Positions 55,823-64,000 of a stretch of DNA of 64,000 bases are shown piece by piece. Positions within the stretch are counted from its first letter, which is position 1, and each line of letters opens with the position of its first letter. Made by a program: the position numbers and the translations under genes. The stretch is from Acinetobacter sp. ANC 4178 (lineage in GTDB: Bacteria > Pseudomonadota > Gammaproteobacteria > Pseudomonadales > Moraxellaceae). The DNA lies in NCBI RefSeq assembly GCF_004331175.1, contig NZ_SJOD01000005.1, positions 1-64,000 on the forward strand, in the 5' to 3' direction. A model generated the notes under the pieces. It saw only the letters and a list, made by a program, of their open reading frames with translations, made no database searches and was not told the origin of the DNA.

Positions 55823-56020
55823 ATGCAAATTTTTTTAAATGGTGAAGCAAAAGACACCACTTGTCGCAATCTTTTACAACTGGTTCAGGAATTAGAACTG
55901 GAAGGTAAACGCTTTGCGGTAGAACAAAATGAAATGATTATTTCTAAGTCTAAACTCGAACAAACCCCAATTTGTGATCAAGATCGCATTGAAATTATTC
56001 AGGCCGTTGGTGGCGGCTAA
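55823..56020 (+). CDS. thiS: Sulfur-carrier protein ThiS
   Basis: A 65-aa ubiquitin-like carrier that brings sulfur to the thiazole of thiamine as a thiocarboxylate. The protein ends in GG (IEIIQAVGGG), needed for adenylation by ThiF. IFLNGEAKDTTCRNLLQLVQELELEGKRFAVEQNEMIISKS is typical. It is followed by thiG 12 bp later. No thi-box riboswitch is seen just upstream. Confidence 0.96.
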   Translation: MQIFLNGEAKDTTCRNLLQLVQELELEGKRFAVEQNEMIISKSKLEQTPICDQDRIEIIQAVGGG

Positions 56021-56032
56021 TTCGGAGCTCCC

Positions 56033-56818
56033 ATGGAAGATACCCCTCTTATTGTTGGTTCAAGAACCTTTCACTCACGTTTGTTAGTGGGTACAGGTAA
56101 ATATAAAGATTTGAATGAAACTGATTTAGCCATTCAAGCCAGTGGTGCTGAAATTGTCACCGTCGCCATTCGTCGTGTGAACATTGGGCAACACCCTGAT
56201 CAACCGAATTTACTTTCTGTGATCCCTCCAGAAAAATACACCATTTTACCGAACACAGCAGGCTGCTTTGATGCAAATAGTGCAATCCGTACCTGTATGT
56301 TGGCACGTGAACTGTTAGATGGTCACAATCTGGTAAAACTGGAAGTTTTAGGGGATGAAAAAACCCTGTATCCCAACATTACTGAAACCTTAAAAGCAGC
56401 ACGCACACTGATTGATGATGGTTTCGAGATTATGGTGTACACCTCGGATGACCCAATTGTCGCGCAAGAATTAGAAAGCATGGGTTGCGTTGCGATTATG
56501 CCTTTAGGCAGTTTAATTGGCTCTGGTTTAGGTATTTTAAATCCGCACACCATTTCAATTATTAAAGAGAATGCCAAAGTTCCAGTGTTGGTAGATGCTG
56601 GTGTTGGTACAGCCAGCGATGCTGCGATTGCAATGGAATTAGGCTGTGACGGTGTACTGATGAATACAGCGATTGCTGCTGCTCAAAATCCAATTTTAAT
56701 GGCATCTGCCATGAAAAAGGCAGTTGAAGCAGGACGTGAAGCCTTCCTTGCGGGACGTATGCCACGTAAACGTATGGCAAATGCCAGTTCCCCTGAAACG
56801 GGTTATTTCTTTAAATAA
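56033..56818 (+). CDS. thiG: Thiazole synthase ThiG
   Basis: TIM-barrel enzyme of 261 aa that makes the thiazole phosphate from 1-deoxyxylulose phosphate and ThiS-bound sulfur. [15 protein letters not shown] is the start of the barrel, [16 protein letters not shown] carries the active-site Lys region, and [33 protein letters not shown] is the phosphate-binding end. [17 protein letters not shown] is the usual C-terminal tail. It is coupled to thiS. Confidence 0.97.
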   Translation: MEDTPLIVGSRTFHSRLLVGTGKYKDLNETDLAIQASGAEIVTVAIRRVNIGQHPDQPNLLSVIPPEKYTILPNTAGCFDANSAIRTCMLARELLDGHNLVKLEVLGDEKTLYPNITETLKAARTLIDDGFEIMVYTSDDPIVAQELESMGCVAIMPLGSLIGSGLGILNPHTISIIKENAKVPVLVDAGVGTASDAAIAMELGCDGVLMNTAIAAAQNPILMASAMKKAVEAGREAFLAGRMPRKRMANASSPETGYFFK

Positions 56819-56828
56819 TACTGCACTT

Positions 56829-56856
56829 AAAATGGATTCTTCGGAATCCATTTTTT
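56829..56856 (+). terminator. Terminator after thiG
   Basis: AAAATGGATTC-TTCG-GAATCCATTTT, an 11-bp stem, followed by more T. Confidence 0.88.
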
Positions 56857-56897
56857 ATACTTTCTATAATCTTTTTATAATAAAAGTTCAGAACATC

Positions 56898-57587
56898 ATG
56901 CTAAAAAATATACTTGCTCTTACACTCGCGGCATTAAGCTCCTCAGCATTCGCAGCTTCAGAAACTCCTGCTTATTCAAAGTTTGTGCCACAAGGTTGGA
57001 AAATTTTGAAAACAACCACTGGGGATTTGAACCGTGATGGTCAGAATGACACCGTCTTGGTTATTGAAGAAAATAATCCAGAAAATGTGATTGCCAATGC
57101 TGGTTTAGGCAGTTCTGTACTTAATACCAACCCCAGAACGCTGCTTGTTTTATTTAAGACAGCTTCAGGTTACCAATTAATAAGTAAAAATGAGCTATTG
57201 CCTAGTGAGAACGATGCCGAATCCCCTTGTCTTGCAGACCCACTAGAAGAAGGTGGAATAACGATTGCTAAAGGCTTGTTAAAAATAAGCCTACATTATT
57301 GGTTAAGTTGTGGTTCTTGGTATGTGACCAATAATACCTTTACCTTTCGCTATGAAAATAATGACTTTCGTTTGATTGGTTTTGACAGTAATGATTTCCA
57401 TCGTGCTTCAGGTGACATTACCGAAAAGAGCATTAATTTTGCTACAGGTAAAGTGAAAAGTACCACGGGTAAAAATGAATTTGCGGAAACTTCGCAACCT
57501 GTAAAGGTTCAGTGGAGTACACTTAAAAATAAATATCAGATTCAATTACCAAATATTGATTTTAGTGAATACCCAGAATACCAATAA
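56898..57587 (+). CDS. Exported protein of about 229 aa, unknown function
   Basis: I start at the Met at 56898 because it gives a clean signal peptide, MLKNILALTLAALSSSAFA, cut after AFA; the longer ORF upstream runs through thiG and the terminator. The mature part reads TGDLNRDGQNDTVLVIEENNP, like the EF-hand-type D-x-N-x-D-x-x-D calcium loop found in FG-GAP/VCBS-style proteins, then a beta-rich body with paired Cys (SPCLADP, LSCGSWYV). No family is named here. A terminator follows. Confidence 0.78.
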   Translation: MLKNILALTLAALSSSAFAASETPAYSKFVPQGWKILKTTTGDLNRDGQNDTVLVIEENNPENVIANAGLGSSVLNTNPRTLLVLFKTASGYQLISKNELLPSENDAESPCLADPLEEGGITIAKGLLKISLHYWLSCGSWYVTNNTFTFRYENNDFRLIGFDSNDFHRASGDITEKSINFATGKVKSTTGKNEFAETSQPVKVQWSTLKNKYQIQLPNIDFSEYPEYQ

Positions 57588-57616
57588 AAAAATGCCTCCA
57601 GTGAGGCATTTTTTTT
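57586..57616 (+). terminator. Terminator after the exported protein gene
   Basis: TGCCTC-CAGT-GAGGCA with A-run before and eight T after. It lies between convergent genes. Confidence 0.88.
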
Positions 57617-57642
57617 AGACATTTTACAGAGAAGAACAAAAA

Positions 57643-58254
57643 TTAAGGGATTAGGCCTTCATCACGCATCGCCATTTGTACAGACTGGCGCTCGGCAACC
57701 TTATGACGTATACCAATAATATTCGTATAAGGCGTTAAATCATGCTCAATTGAATTTGACCAATTTGTCAGCACAAATAAATACGCATCTGCTGGACCAA
57801 AATTATCATCCACCAAGTAGTCATGATCAGATTCTGCAATGGCTGTATCAATATAGGTTAATAAGCGATCAATTTCTGCATATGCCTTGGTTTTAGCATC
57901 TTCCGATAAAGGACCTCCAAAAAATACAGCATAGGCATCATGTAACTCGGAGTTAAGATAACCCAACCATTCCAATACTTTGGCACGTCCTAAACCTGAT
58001 GGCGGAATTAAATCTTGTTTAGGATCATGCTGAGCAAGGAAAGGTAAAATTGCCACATTTTCGGTCAGAATTAACCCTGGATTAATTTCTAAGGCAGGAA
58101 CATAACCTTTAGGATTAATTGCATAATAATCATCACCTTTTTCTGTTTTATGGGTTTTTAGGTCTACGCGAACCAGATCAAAATCGACATTAATTTCATT
58201 TAGAATAATATGAGATGCCAGTGAACATGCACCTGGGGAATAATAAAGCTTCAT
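57643..58254 (-). CDS. Glutathione S-transferase (beta/GstB-like)
   Basis: A 203-aa GST. The N-terminal thioredoxin-like domain has MKLYYSPGACSLASHIILNEI, with Ser and Cys near the GSH site in the usual beta-class place, and PKGYVPALEINPGLILTENVAIL. The helical C-terminal half follows (AKVLEWLGYLNSELHDAY, YLVDDNFGPADAYLF). The substrate is unknown. It stands alone between two transcription units. Confidence 0.92.
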   Translation of the reverse strand: MKLYYSPGACSLASHIILNEINVDFDLVRVDLKTHKTEKGDDYYAINPKGYVPALEINPGLILTENVAILPFLAQHDPKQDLIPPSGLGRAKVLEWLGYLNSELHDAYAVFFGGPLSEDAKTKAYAEIDRLLTYIDTAIAESDHDYLVDDNFGPADAYLFVLTNWSNSIEHDLTPYTNIIGIRHKVAERQSVQMAMRDEGLIP

Positions 58255-58483
58255 ATATGATCCTTGTTATCTAACTCTTTACTTCTTTTAAACTTACTTT
58301 TGACAAACTTTCAAGCGATCAGACCTGTAAATTGCAAAAAACGTAACTGCTATATAAAACATATAAAAACCATTACCTTTTGAATATTGTTCAATTTCTA
58401 CAATTTTTCAAGTTAATCCTGTGTGATTTTTTATTGCTAGATGTTTTAACATACACATTCTTTAAATTTTATGAAATGTTGTA

Positions 58484-59932
58484 GTGATTAGCCTTAAAAG
58501 ATCAGAATGGTTATCCAATATTCGTACAGATGTACTTGCTGGTATTGTCGTTGGTTTAGCCCTTATTCCTGAATCGATTGCATTCTCGGCAATTGCAGGT
58601 GTTGACCCACAAGTCGGTTTATATGCCTCATTCTGTATTGCAGTGAGTATTGCATTTTTTGGTGGACGCCCTGCCATGATTTCTGCGGCGACGGGTGCAA
58701 TGGCATTGCTGATGATTACCTTGGTCAAAGATCATGGTCTTCAATACTTATTTGCCACCACCATTTTGACAGGTTGTATTCAGATTATTGCGGGCTATTT
58801 TAAAGTCGCAAAATTGATGCGATTTGTCTCTCAATCCGTGGTCTATGGCTTTGTTAATGCGCTCGCTATTTTAATTTTTGTGGCACAAATTCCTGAAATA
58901 CAAAAAATGGATTTTATGGGCTATGGTTTTGTGGCTTTAGGTTTAACTATTGTTTATCTATTTCCATATATGCCTAAAATTGGCAAATTACTGCCCGCCC
59001 CATTAGTCTGTATTATTTTACTCAGCTTAGTCGCTCTCGTTTTTGGCGCAGATATGCGCACTGTCAGTGATTTAGGTCAATTCCCTGATACGCTGCCTAT
59101 ATTTTTAATTCCAGACATTCCTCTTGATCTTGAAACCTTAAAAATCATCTTTCCTTACGCCATGACCTTAGCCACAGTTGGTTTACTGGAAACCATGATG
59201 ACCACCACCATTGTGAATGAAGTGACAGGAACCGAAGGTGATCGTCATAAAGAATGCCGTGGACAAGGTTTTGCCAATATTGTCAGTGGCTTTATGGGTG
59301 GTATGGCAGGTTGTGCCATGATTGGTCAATCCATCATCAATGTGAGTTCTGGGGCTCGTACACGACTTTCTACCTTGGTGGCGGGTGTATTTTTACTCTG
59401 TCTGGTGGTGTTTTTAAAAGATTGGTTGGCTTATATTCCAATGGCAGCTCTGGTTGCGATTATGATTATGGTGTCCTTTACCACCTTTAACTGGGACTCA
59501 GTCAAACAATTTAGTAAACATCCGAAACAAAGTAACATTGTGATGCTGAGTGTAGTTGTTATTGTTTTAGCTACACATAATTTAGCTTTAGGCGTATTTG
59601 TTGGGGTCTGTCTTTCTGCGCTCTTTCTTGTAAATAAATTGGAAAGTGAAGTGAAAGTTCAATCTCAATTAATGAATGCTGAAACTTTGCAATATCAAGT
59701 TTCAGGACAGATTTTCTTCAGCAGTACGGAAAAATTTTATCAATTTTTTGATTTCACGACTTCAGTAAAACATGTGATTCTGGATCTGACCCATGCTCAT
59801 ATTTGGGATATTACCTCGGTGAATATGTTAAATACTGTGGTACAAAAATTTCGAGATCAAGGCATTGAAATTGAAGTCCTCGGTTTAAATGAAGCCAGTA
59901 GTACGTTGATTGACCGCTATAATCCACTTTAA
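58484..59932 (+). CDS. SulP-family anion transporter with STAS domain
   Basis: Inner-membrane transporter of 482 aa. [48 protein letters not shown] is the SulP N-terminus, followed by about ten further membrane segments and, from about residue 395, a soluble STAS domain with [20 protein letters not shown]. Substrates of such proteins are sulfate, bicarbonate or dicarboxylates; the exact one cannot be told. The start is a GTG at 58484 without a clear ribosome site and is less certain. Downstream is a strong terminator. Confidence 0.9.
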   Translation: MISLKRSEWLSNIRTDVLAGIVVGLALIPESIAFSAIAGVDPQVGLYASFCIAVSIAFFGGRPAMISAATGAMALLMITLVKDHGLQYLFATTILTGCIQIIAGYFKVAKLMRFVSQSVVYGFVNALAILIFVAQIPEIQKMDFMGYGFVALGLTIVYLFPYMPKIGKLLPAPLVCIILLSLVALVFGADMRTVSDLGQFPDTLPIFLIPDIPLDLETLKIIFPYAMTLATVGLLETMMTTTIVNEVTGTEGDRHKECRGQGFANIVSGFMGGMAGCAMIGQSIINVSSGARTRLSTLVAGVFLLCLVVFLKDWLAYIPMAALVAIMIMVSFTTFNWDSVKQFSKHPKQSNIVMLSVVVIVLATHNLALGVFVGVCLSALFLVNKLESEVKVQSQLMNAETLQYQVSGQIFFSSTEKFYQFFDFTTSVKHVILDLTHAHIWDITSVNMLNTVVQKFRDQGIEIEVLGLNEASSTLIDRYNPL

Positions 59933-59946
59933 TATTTCTGCATGAT

Positions 59947-59977
59947 AAAAAAGAGCTGTTTCATTCAGCTCTTTTTT
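59947..59977 (+). terminator. Terminator after the SulP gene
   Basis: AAAAAAGAGCTG and CAGCTCTTTTTT (12-bp stem) enclose a 7-nt loop. Confidence 0.9.
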
Positions 59978-60160
59978 ATTGACCTTTTATGACACCACCT
60001 GATTCTATTCAAACTCCTTAACTGAAGGCTTGATCAGTGGGAAAAATATCAATTTGCAAAACTCAAAAACAATTTAATTGCCGAAATCATGGTAAAAAAT
60101 TTGACTTGCCCGTCTCAGGATTTAAAATACCGCTTTTGAATTTTTACATTTGCCAAAGTT

Positions 60161-60877
60161 ATGTCAACCGATCTATTAGAACCGCAAGTCGTCGAGCTAG
60201 ACAACTTGAATGAGCATCGTGAAATTGTGACTTTTATGCGTCGCTCTTCTCCGCTGAATACTTCTCAACGTACTGCGCTTGAACAATATGGTCACTTAAT
60301 TTTGGAATATCCAGTCGGTGATTTACGTCAGCATTTTGAACATCCTGAACACCCATTAACCGTTGAAATTGGTTTTGGTATGGGTCGTTCACTGGTGCTT
60401 ATGGCAAAAGCCAATCCTGAACGTAACTATGTCGGGATTGAAGTCCATGTTCCAGGTATTGCGCAGTGCGTATATGAAGCTGGCATGGCAGGTTTAACTA
60501 ACCTTCGTCTTTTAGATGCCGATGCAATTCAAGTACTCCGTGAAATGCCAGATAACAGCATCAATGCTGTGCAACTTTACTTCCCAGACCCATGGCAGAA
60601 AAAACGCCACTTCAAACGTCGTTTCGTGTCACATGACCGTATGCCATTGGTTGAACAGAAGTTAGAAATGGGTGGAACATTCCACGCAGCAACAGACTGG
60701 GAACCGTATGCAGAATGGATGCTTGATGTGCTCGATAACCGTCCAAATCTTGAGAATATGGCAGGTAAAGGCAACAGCTACCCACGTCCTGACTGGCGTC
60801 CACAAACTAAATTTGAACGTCGTGGACTTGAAGAAGGTCATAAGATTAACGACTTCTTATTTAAGAAAATTAAATAA
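60161..60877 (+). CDS. trmB: tRNA (guanine-N7)-methyltransferase TrmB
   Basis: SAM-dependent methylase of G46 in tRNA, 238 aa. EIGFGMGRSLVLMAKANPERNYVGIEVHVPGI is the SAM-binding motif, YFPDPWQKKRHFKRRFV is the TrmB signature, and ATDWEPYAEWML lies near the end of the fold. YPRPDWRPQTKFERRGLEEGHKINDFLF is a typical C-terminus. It has its own promoter region and terminator. Confidence 0.97.
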   Translation: MSTDLLEPQVVELDNLNEHREIVTFMRRSSPLNTSQRTALEQYGHLILEYPVGDLRQHFEHPEHPLTVEIGFGMGRSLVLMAKANPERNYVGIEVHVPGIAQCVYEAGMAGLTNLRLLDADAIQVLREMPDNSINAVQLYFPDPWQKKRHFKRRFVSHDRMPLVEQKLEMGGTFHAATDWEPYAEWMLDVLDNRPNLENMAGKGNSYPRPDWRPQTKFERRGLEEGHKINDFLFKKIK

Positions 60878-60893
60878 GTTTTAGATCTTCAAA

Positions 60894-60922
60894 AAAAAAT
60901 AGGGCTTAATGCCCTATTTTTT
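60894..60922 (+). terminator. Terminator after trmB
   Basis: AAAAAATAGGGC-TTAAT-GCCCTATTTTTT, a 12-bp stem between convergent genes. Confidence 0.9.
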
Positions 60923-60934
60923 ATGCTTAAAATG

Positions 60935-61720
60935 TTAAAACACATGCCGAATTTCAACTGTCGGATCATGTTCATCTAAGCGTTTTGCCAAAATATGTAA
61001 ACGTCGTGTCGGCACTGCGGGAAACAAATGATGCTCCACATGATAAAACATGTTGTAGGTCACGACACGTTTGAACTCATTACGCACTGTACGTGCCATA
61101 TAAATATGGTCTTCCGTGTCATGATGCACCGTCCACACCGCAAAAAATGCCGTCATACATTGCCCAATCAACATCGCACTGACATGGTATTTTAAAATAC
61201 CAATATCCAAGATCACAAAAACCAAAAACAGCACGACCACATTGACAACAAGTTCAGCAGACATCCACTTTTTCTGTGTTTTGGTTCCAACCTCAAAGGC
61301 TTTTTTATGCAACATCCACGGAAAAATAGGGCCAAATAACAAAGCTTTCCACCACTTCATGGTTGCACTTTTTGCTTCAATATCCTCTTCTTGCATACAG
61401 TGCTGATGGTGTCGAAGATGATTAATTTGTACCGCATGCATTGAACCAAGCATAATAATGCTTAAGACAAACATGACCCAATGTGTGGCAGGTCGGCTAA
61501 TACCTAAAGCAAAATGAAAGGCGTTATGTACCTGTCTAAGCCCTGTTAAGAAAAACATAAACGAGCAAAATAGCGCCAAGATATACCACTGCAAACCTGC
61601 AAAAATGAAAGAGACAACTAACCACGGTAAAGAAATGAATAACTCACTGATGACATCAGTACGGCCTAACGGCACAAGATCTTTCCACTGCACCTGTTCT
61701 AATAATAAATGTGAACGCAT
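60935..61720 (-). CDS. Fatty acid desaturase family membrane protein
   Basis: A 261-aa di-iron membrane enzyme with three histidine boxes: HNAFH (residues about 66-70), HLRHHQH (about 101-107) and HVEHH (about 231-235), spaced by four or so membrane segments. It is shorter than typical delta-9 desaturases. It may act on fatty acyl lipids or on carotenoid-like or other lipids. It stands alone between a terminator and trmB. Confidence 0.87.
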   Translation of the reverse strand: MRSHLLLEQVQWKDLVPLGRTDVISELFISLPWLVVSFIFAGLQWYILALFCSFMFFLTGLRQVHNAFHFALGISRPATHWVMFVLSIIMLGSMHAVQINHLRHHQHCMQEEDIEAKSATMKWWKALLFGPIFPWMLHKKAFEVGTKTQKKWMSAELVVNVVVLFLVFVILDIGILKYHVSAMLIGQCMTAFFAVWTVHHDTEDHIYMARTVRNEFKRVVTYNMFYHVEHHLFPAVPTRRLHILAKRLDEHDPTVEIRHVF

Positions 61721-61777
61721 ACACCCTCTAATTGTTTGTATTTATTTTCAGAAGCACTCTACCGAATCCTAATGCAT

Positions 61778-61805
61778 AAAAAAAGCCACTTTTTCAGCGG
61801 TTTTT
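61778..61805 (-). terminator. Probable terminator after the DUF2520 gene
   Basis: On the minus strand CCGCT and AGTGG pair around a short A-rich loop and are followed by TTTTTTT. It is a modest hairpin between the DUF2520-type gene and the desaturase gene. Confidence 0.55.
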
Positions 61806-61845
61806 CTTGTTTTTATTACAGGTACACGAGTTATTCATCCTTCGA

Positions 61846-62619
61846 TTAACTGTGTCGCTGCATAATTTGCTGACTCATCAAGGTATAAACCTCCGCCAAA
61901 TCAGATCGTTTTAAATCTTCTAATATTGACTGATGCATCTGTAAAATATTCTGATCCTGACGCATCGCAGGGCCTGTTTGCACCACTTTCGGATCATTTT
62001 GGGTGGCTTTCGCTGCTGTTTCCAAGATCAGCGGATACAACAAACTAAAATCAACTTGCGTCTGATCCACAATTTGCTTGCTCATGTCGTAACAGTAATT
62101 GGCAAAATTACAGGCAAATACCGCAGCCAAATGCAGACTTAAACGTTGTTGTGAACTATAAGCATAGACTCGTTCGCTCAACTGTTGAGCCAAATCCAAT
62201 AACTGTTTTTGATCGTCTTCATTTGCAGCTTCAATAAATAATGGGGTGTGTTTCCAATTTATCTCCCGTTCTAGACTAAAGGTCTGTAAAGGATAAAACA
62301 CGCCCGCACGTGGGTGCCGTTGCTGTAGGATTTGCAGATCAGTACTGCCTGAAGTATGTACAATCAGAACCTCTGGCAATAACGGCGCAACTTCAGCGAT
62401 GACAGCGGCAATGGATTGATCGCTGACAGCAAGAATCAGTAAATCAATTTCTGAGGATAAATCGGCTAATGAGGGGCATGCTTGTGCTGCCATCTGCTCT
62501 GCCAACTGTTGTGACTTTTCCCAAGTTCGACTATAAATTTGTACAATTTGATGGTGTTGCTTTAAAGCAGATGCCAAATGGTGGGCAACACGTCCAGCAC
62601 CAATAAAACTAATTCGCAT
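61846..62619 (-). CDS. Rossmann/DUF2520 family oxidoreductase-like protein
   Basis: A 257-aa protein. MRISFIGAGRVAHHLASALKQ is a Rossmann NAD(P) motif. ILAVSDQSIAAVIAEVAPLL, HTSGSTDLQIL and GVFYPLQTFS are the patterns shared by 6-phosphogluconate dehydrogenase-type proteins that carry a C-terminal DUF2520 helical domain. The function is not known; some annotate it as F420-dependent oxidoreductase-like, which is not supported here. It stands alone. Confidence 0.85.
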   Translation of the reverse strand: MRISFIGAGRVAHHLASALKQHHQIVQIYSRTWEKSQQLAEQMAAQACPSLADLSSEIDLLILAVSDQSIAAVIAEVAPLLPEVLIVHTSGSTDLQILQQRHPRAGVFYPLQTFSLEREINWKHTPLFIEAANEDDQKQLLDLAQQLSERVYAYSSQQRLSLHLAAVFACNFANYCYDMSKQIVDQTQVDFSLLYPLILETAAKATQNDPKVVQTGPAMRQDQNILQMHQSILEDLKRSDLAEVYTLMSQQIMQRHS

Positions 62620-62661
62620 GTCTACGCTTACTCTCTATTTCTGCGCTAAGCATGCCAATAA

Positions 62662-62689
62662 AAAAAGGACGAATCAATTCGTCCTTTTT
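62662..62689 (-). terminator. Terminator after the LprI-like gene
   Basis: AAAAAGGACGAAT-CA-ATTCGTCCTTTTT, a perfect 13-bp stem. Confidence 0.9.
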
Positions 62690-62708
62690 ATTTCAAGCCA
62701 CTTTCTGA

Positions 62709-63743
62709 TTAATTAAAGACATTGTTCAAATAAACAATACGCTCCGATGTTTTTTGATTAAAACATTTGGTGTATTGCATGTCCTGATTTTGTGCTTTCA
62801 TTTGCTCATCCCAATAATCGTAATGCTGTTGATAAGTTTCACGATCTTTTTCAGCAATATTATGAATACTGGTTTGCGCAATCACTTTACAATCCACATC
62901 ACGCTTTTCAAACCAATCTGACTGATCTTGTTGCAATTGTGCTTTTTGCTCACTGGTGAAATTATCCCAAGTTTGATTCAAACGTTCTACGATTTTTTTC
63001 TGATCAGCATTGAGCTCTTTCTGACGGATATCCATAGATTTCTGAGCGAGTTCTTGTTGCTCTGCTTGTTTTTGATCTTGCGTATCCCGCATATTTTCAT
63101 ACTGTTGATTTTCTTCTTCATAAGCGGCGAGTTGTACTGCTTTTTCGGTGATATAAACTAGACCATCTAACACTTTATTTTCTTTTGGTAGCTGGAGTTG
63201 AATACCTTCTTTATCGGTTTTAATCAGTTGATAATCAAATGATCCTTTAAGTTGATCATTTTGCATCGTTAAACCATATGCTTCACTTTCCAGTAAATCG
63301 TTCAACGTACCATAGCGATCACACTCATCACAACTTTCTGTTTCATAACCATTTTCAGCGCGCTGTTGTAAACCTTTCGGCATTTTCACAATCAGCTCGC
63401 TACGACATTCCAATTGCTTCGCTGTGTCAGGTTGTTCGGTTACGGTGGTAATACTTTTGACTTCAAATTGAATATGCTGCGTGATGGTATCGGTCAGGTT
63501 TTTATCTGCCTGATAATAGCTCGAGTTACGTAAGGCTTTATCTAACTTTTTCAAATAGTCTTGCTGTAAAGCCATCTTAATCTCTTTTAATTTCGCTTCA
63601 TTGCTACAGTCCCATTCATTGACTACGGGTGCTGCTTGTTCTGCTTCAGCGCTGTCTTTCTTTCCTTTAAAGAAATCACAACCTGTTAAAAGCATACTGC
63701 TACACAATGTTGCAAAAACCAAAGAATTGGCAAATTTATTCAT
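62709..63743 (-). CDS. Lipoprotein with lysozyme-inhibitor-like (LprI/DUF1311) domain
   Basis: A 344-aa lipoprotein. MNKFANSLVFATLCSSMLLTGC carries the lipobox LTGC. The C-terminal 90 residues, LNADQKKIVERLNQTWDNF then RDVDCKVIAQTS and YTKCFNQKTSERIVYL, match the DUF1311/LprI pattern with two Cys that likely pair. LprI proteins inhibit lysozyme in some bacteria; the rest of the protein is charged and coiled-coil-like (EEENQQYENMRDTQDQK). The name is by domain only. Confidence 0.78.
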   Translation of the reverse strand: MNKFANSLVFATLCSSMLLTGCDFFKGKKDSAEAEQAAPVVNEWDCSNEAKLKEIKMALQQDYLKKLDKALRNSSYYQADKNLTDTITQHIQFEVKSITTVTEQPDTAKQLECRSELIVKMPKGLQQRAENGYETESCDECDRYGTLNDLLESEAYGLTMQNDQLKGSFDYQLIKTDKEGIQLQLPKENKVLDGLVYITEKAVQLAAYEEENQQYENMRDTQDQKQAEQQELAQKSMDIRQKELNADQKKIVERLNQTWDNFTSEQKAQLQQDQSDWFEKRDVDCKVIAQTSIHNIAEKDRETYQQHYDYWDEQMKAQNQDMQYTKCFNQKTSERIVYLNNVFN

Positions 63744-63839
63744 ATAAAGCCTAGTGTCTGTTTGTTATTTTTCGAGGCGTATTTAAGCAAATTTGGGCTA
63801 AAAAAACGAGTAGTTAAAGCATGAAAGATTTTACATCGT

Positions 63840-63869
63840 AAAAAAGGGACGATTTCGTCCCCTTTTTTT
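63840..63869. terminator. Terminator after a TonB-dependent receptor gene
   Basis: GGGACGA-TT-TCGTCCC flanked by an A-run and seven T. It lies downstream of the minus-strand receptor gene and upstream of the LprI-like gene. Confidence 0.85.
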
Positions 63870-63888
63870 ACTTGCGCATTGGTCTCGG

Positions 63889-64000
63889 TTAAAAGCTCTT
63901 ATTTACACGCATACCAATACTGAAATTACGACCATCCGCAGGCTCAAAGAAGCGACTATTGCTATCATTCACAATCACAGAACCCACATAGTTACGATCA
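63889..64000 (-). CDS. TonB-dependent receptor, C-terminal end (start outside window)
   Basis: Only the last 36 codons and the stop are visible. They read RNYVGSVIVNDSNSRFFEPA, then DGRNFSIGMRVNKSF. The EPADGRNFSIGMRV motif and terminal Phe are typical of the last beta strands of TonB-dependent outer-membrane receptors, which take up siderophores, vitamins or metal complexes. The ligand cannot be told from this piece. Confidence 0.85.
   Translation of the reverse strand, partial: DRNYVGSVIVNDSNSRFFEPADGRNFSIGMRVNKSF

Noticed and set aside
56724..56897. Long N-terminal extension of the exported protein ORF
   Set aside because: It overlaps thiG and its terminator; the signal peptide begins at 56898.
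1..64000. Prophage, IS or CRISPR elements
   Set aside because: No integrase, transposase, terminal repeats or regularly spaced repeat arrays are seen.

Overview
This window reads as a chromosomal segment of an Acinetobacter species. The evidence is a low-GC gammaproteobacterial gene set, an Hfq with a glycine-rich C-terminal extension, the order tsaE-mutL-miaA-hfq, a purF-cvpA-pyrD-gspL/gspM block, dispersed type II secretion genes, and a long run of housekeeping genes with no phage or IS elements. I found no rRNA, CRISPR array, integrase or transposase. Three tRNA genes lie at 31.4-31.7 kb.
Layout. 0-7 kb holds RNA modification and repair genes (hfq, miaA, mutL, tsaE, an RluA-type and an RsuA-type pseudouridine synthase), with an orphan RelB/DinJ-like antitoxin and a GNAT gene between them. 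7-15 kb holds metR, an MFS exporter, a voltage-gated-type K+ channel, a Pif1-like helicase and a PcfJ-like protein. 15-20.5 kb is an alcohol/aldehyde oxidation locus: an iron alcohol dehydrogenase, an alpha/beta hydrolase, an unusual GAF/winged-helix/BTAD-like regulator and an NAD aldehyde dehydrogenase. 20.5-25.8 kb holds two TetR-controlled clusters, a GATase-like gene and yceI. 26-30.5 kb holds tkt and metK, separated by 1.3 kb without a convincing gene. 31-38 kb holds tRNA-Leu/Trp/Leu, an overlapping kinase-like/patatin pair, a DUF815 ATPase, a frameshifted small gene, tsaD, rpsU and a yqeY-like gene. 38-45 kb holds envelope quality-control proteases (a BepA-like one and an M48 relative with a broken zinc motif), a 2-hydroxyacid dehydrogenase and a candidate HolD. 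44-51.6 kb holds purF, cvpA, pyrD, gspM, gspL, sixA, gpsA and a nitroreductase. 52-64 kb holds a DEAD-box helicase, a cold-shock gene, a tusA-like gene, rpoH, thiSG, a SulP transporter, trmB, a desaturase, an LprI-like lipoprotein and the 3' end of a TonB-dependent receptor.
The most interesting region is the 15-20.5 kb locus. Its regulator combines an AcoR-like sensory half with a SARP-like DNA-binding half. Matching tandem repeats with an 11-bp period lie about 85-90 bp upstream of both the alcohol dehydrogenase and the regulator gene. A roughly 100-nt nested hairpin ending in eight T follows the alcohol dehydrogenase. Other points worth a second look are the catalytically degenerate M48 protein, the overlapping patatin/kinase-like pair, the substituted MutL endonuclease motif, the candidate HolD and the long non-coding stretch before metK.
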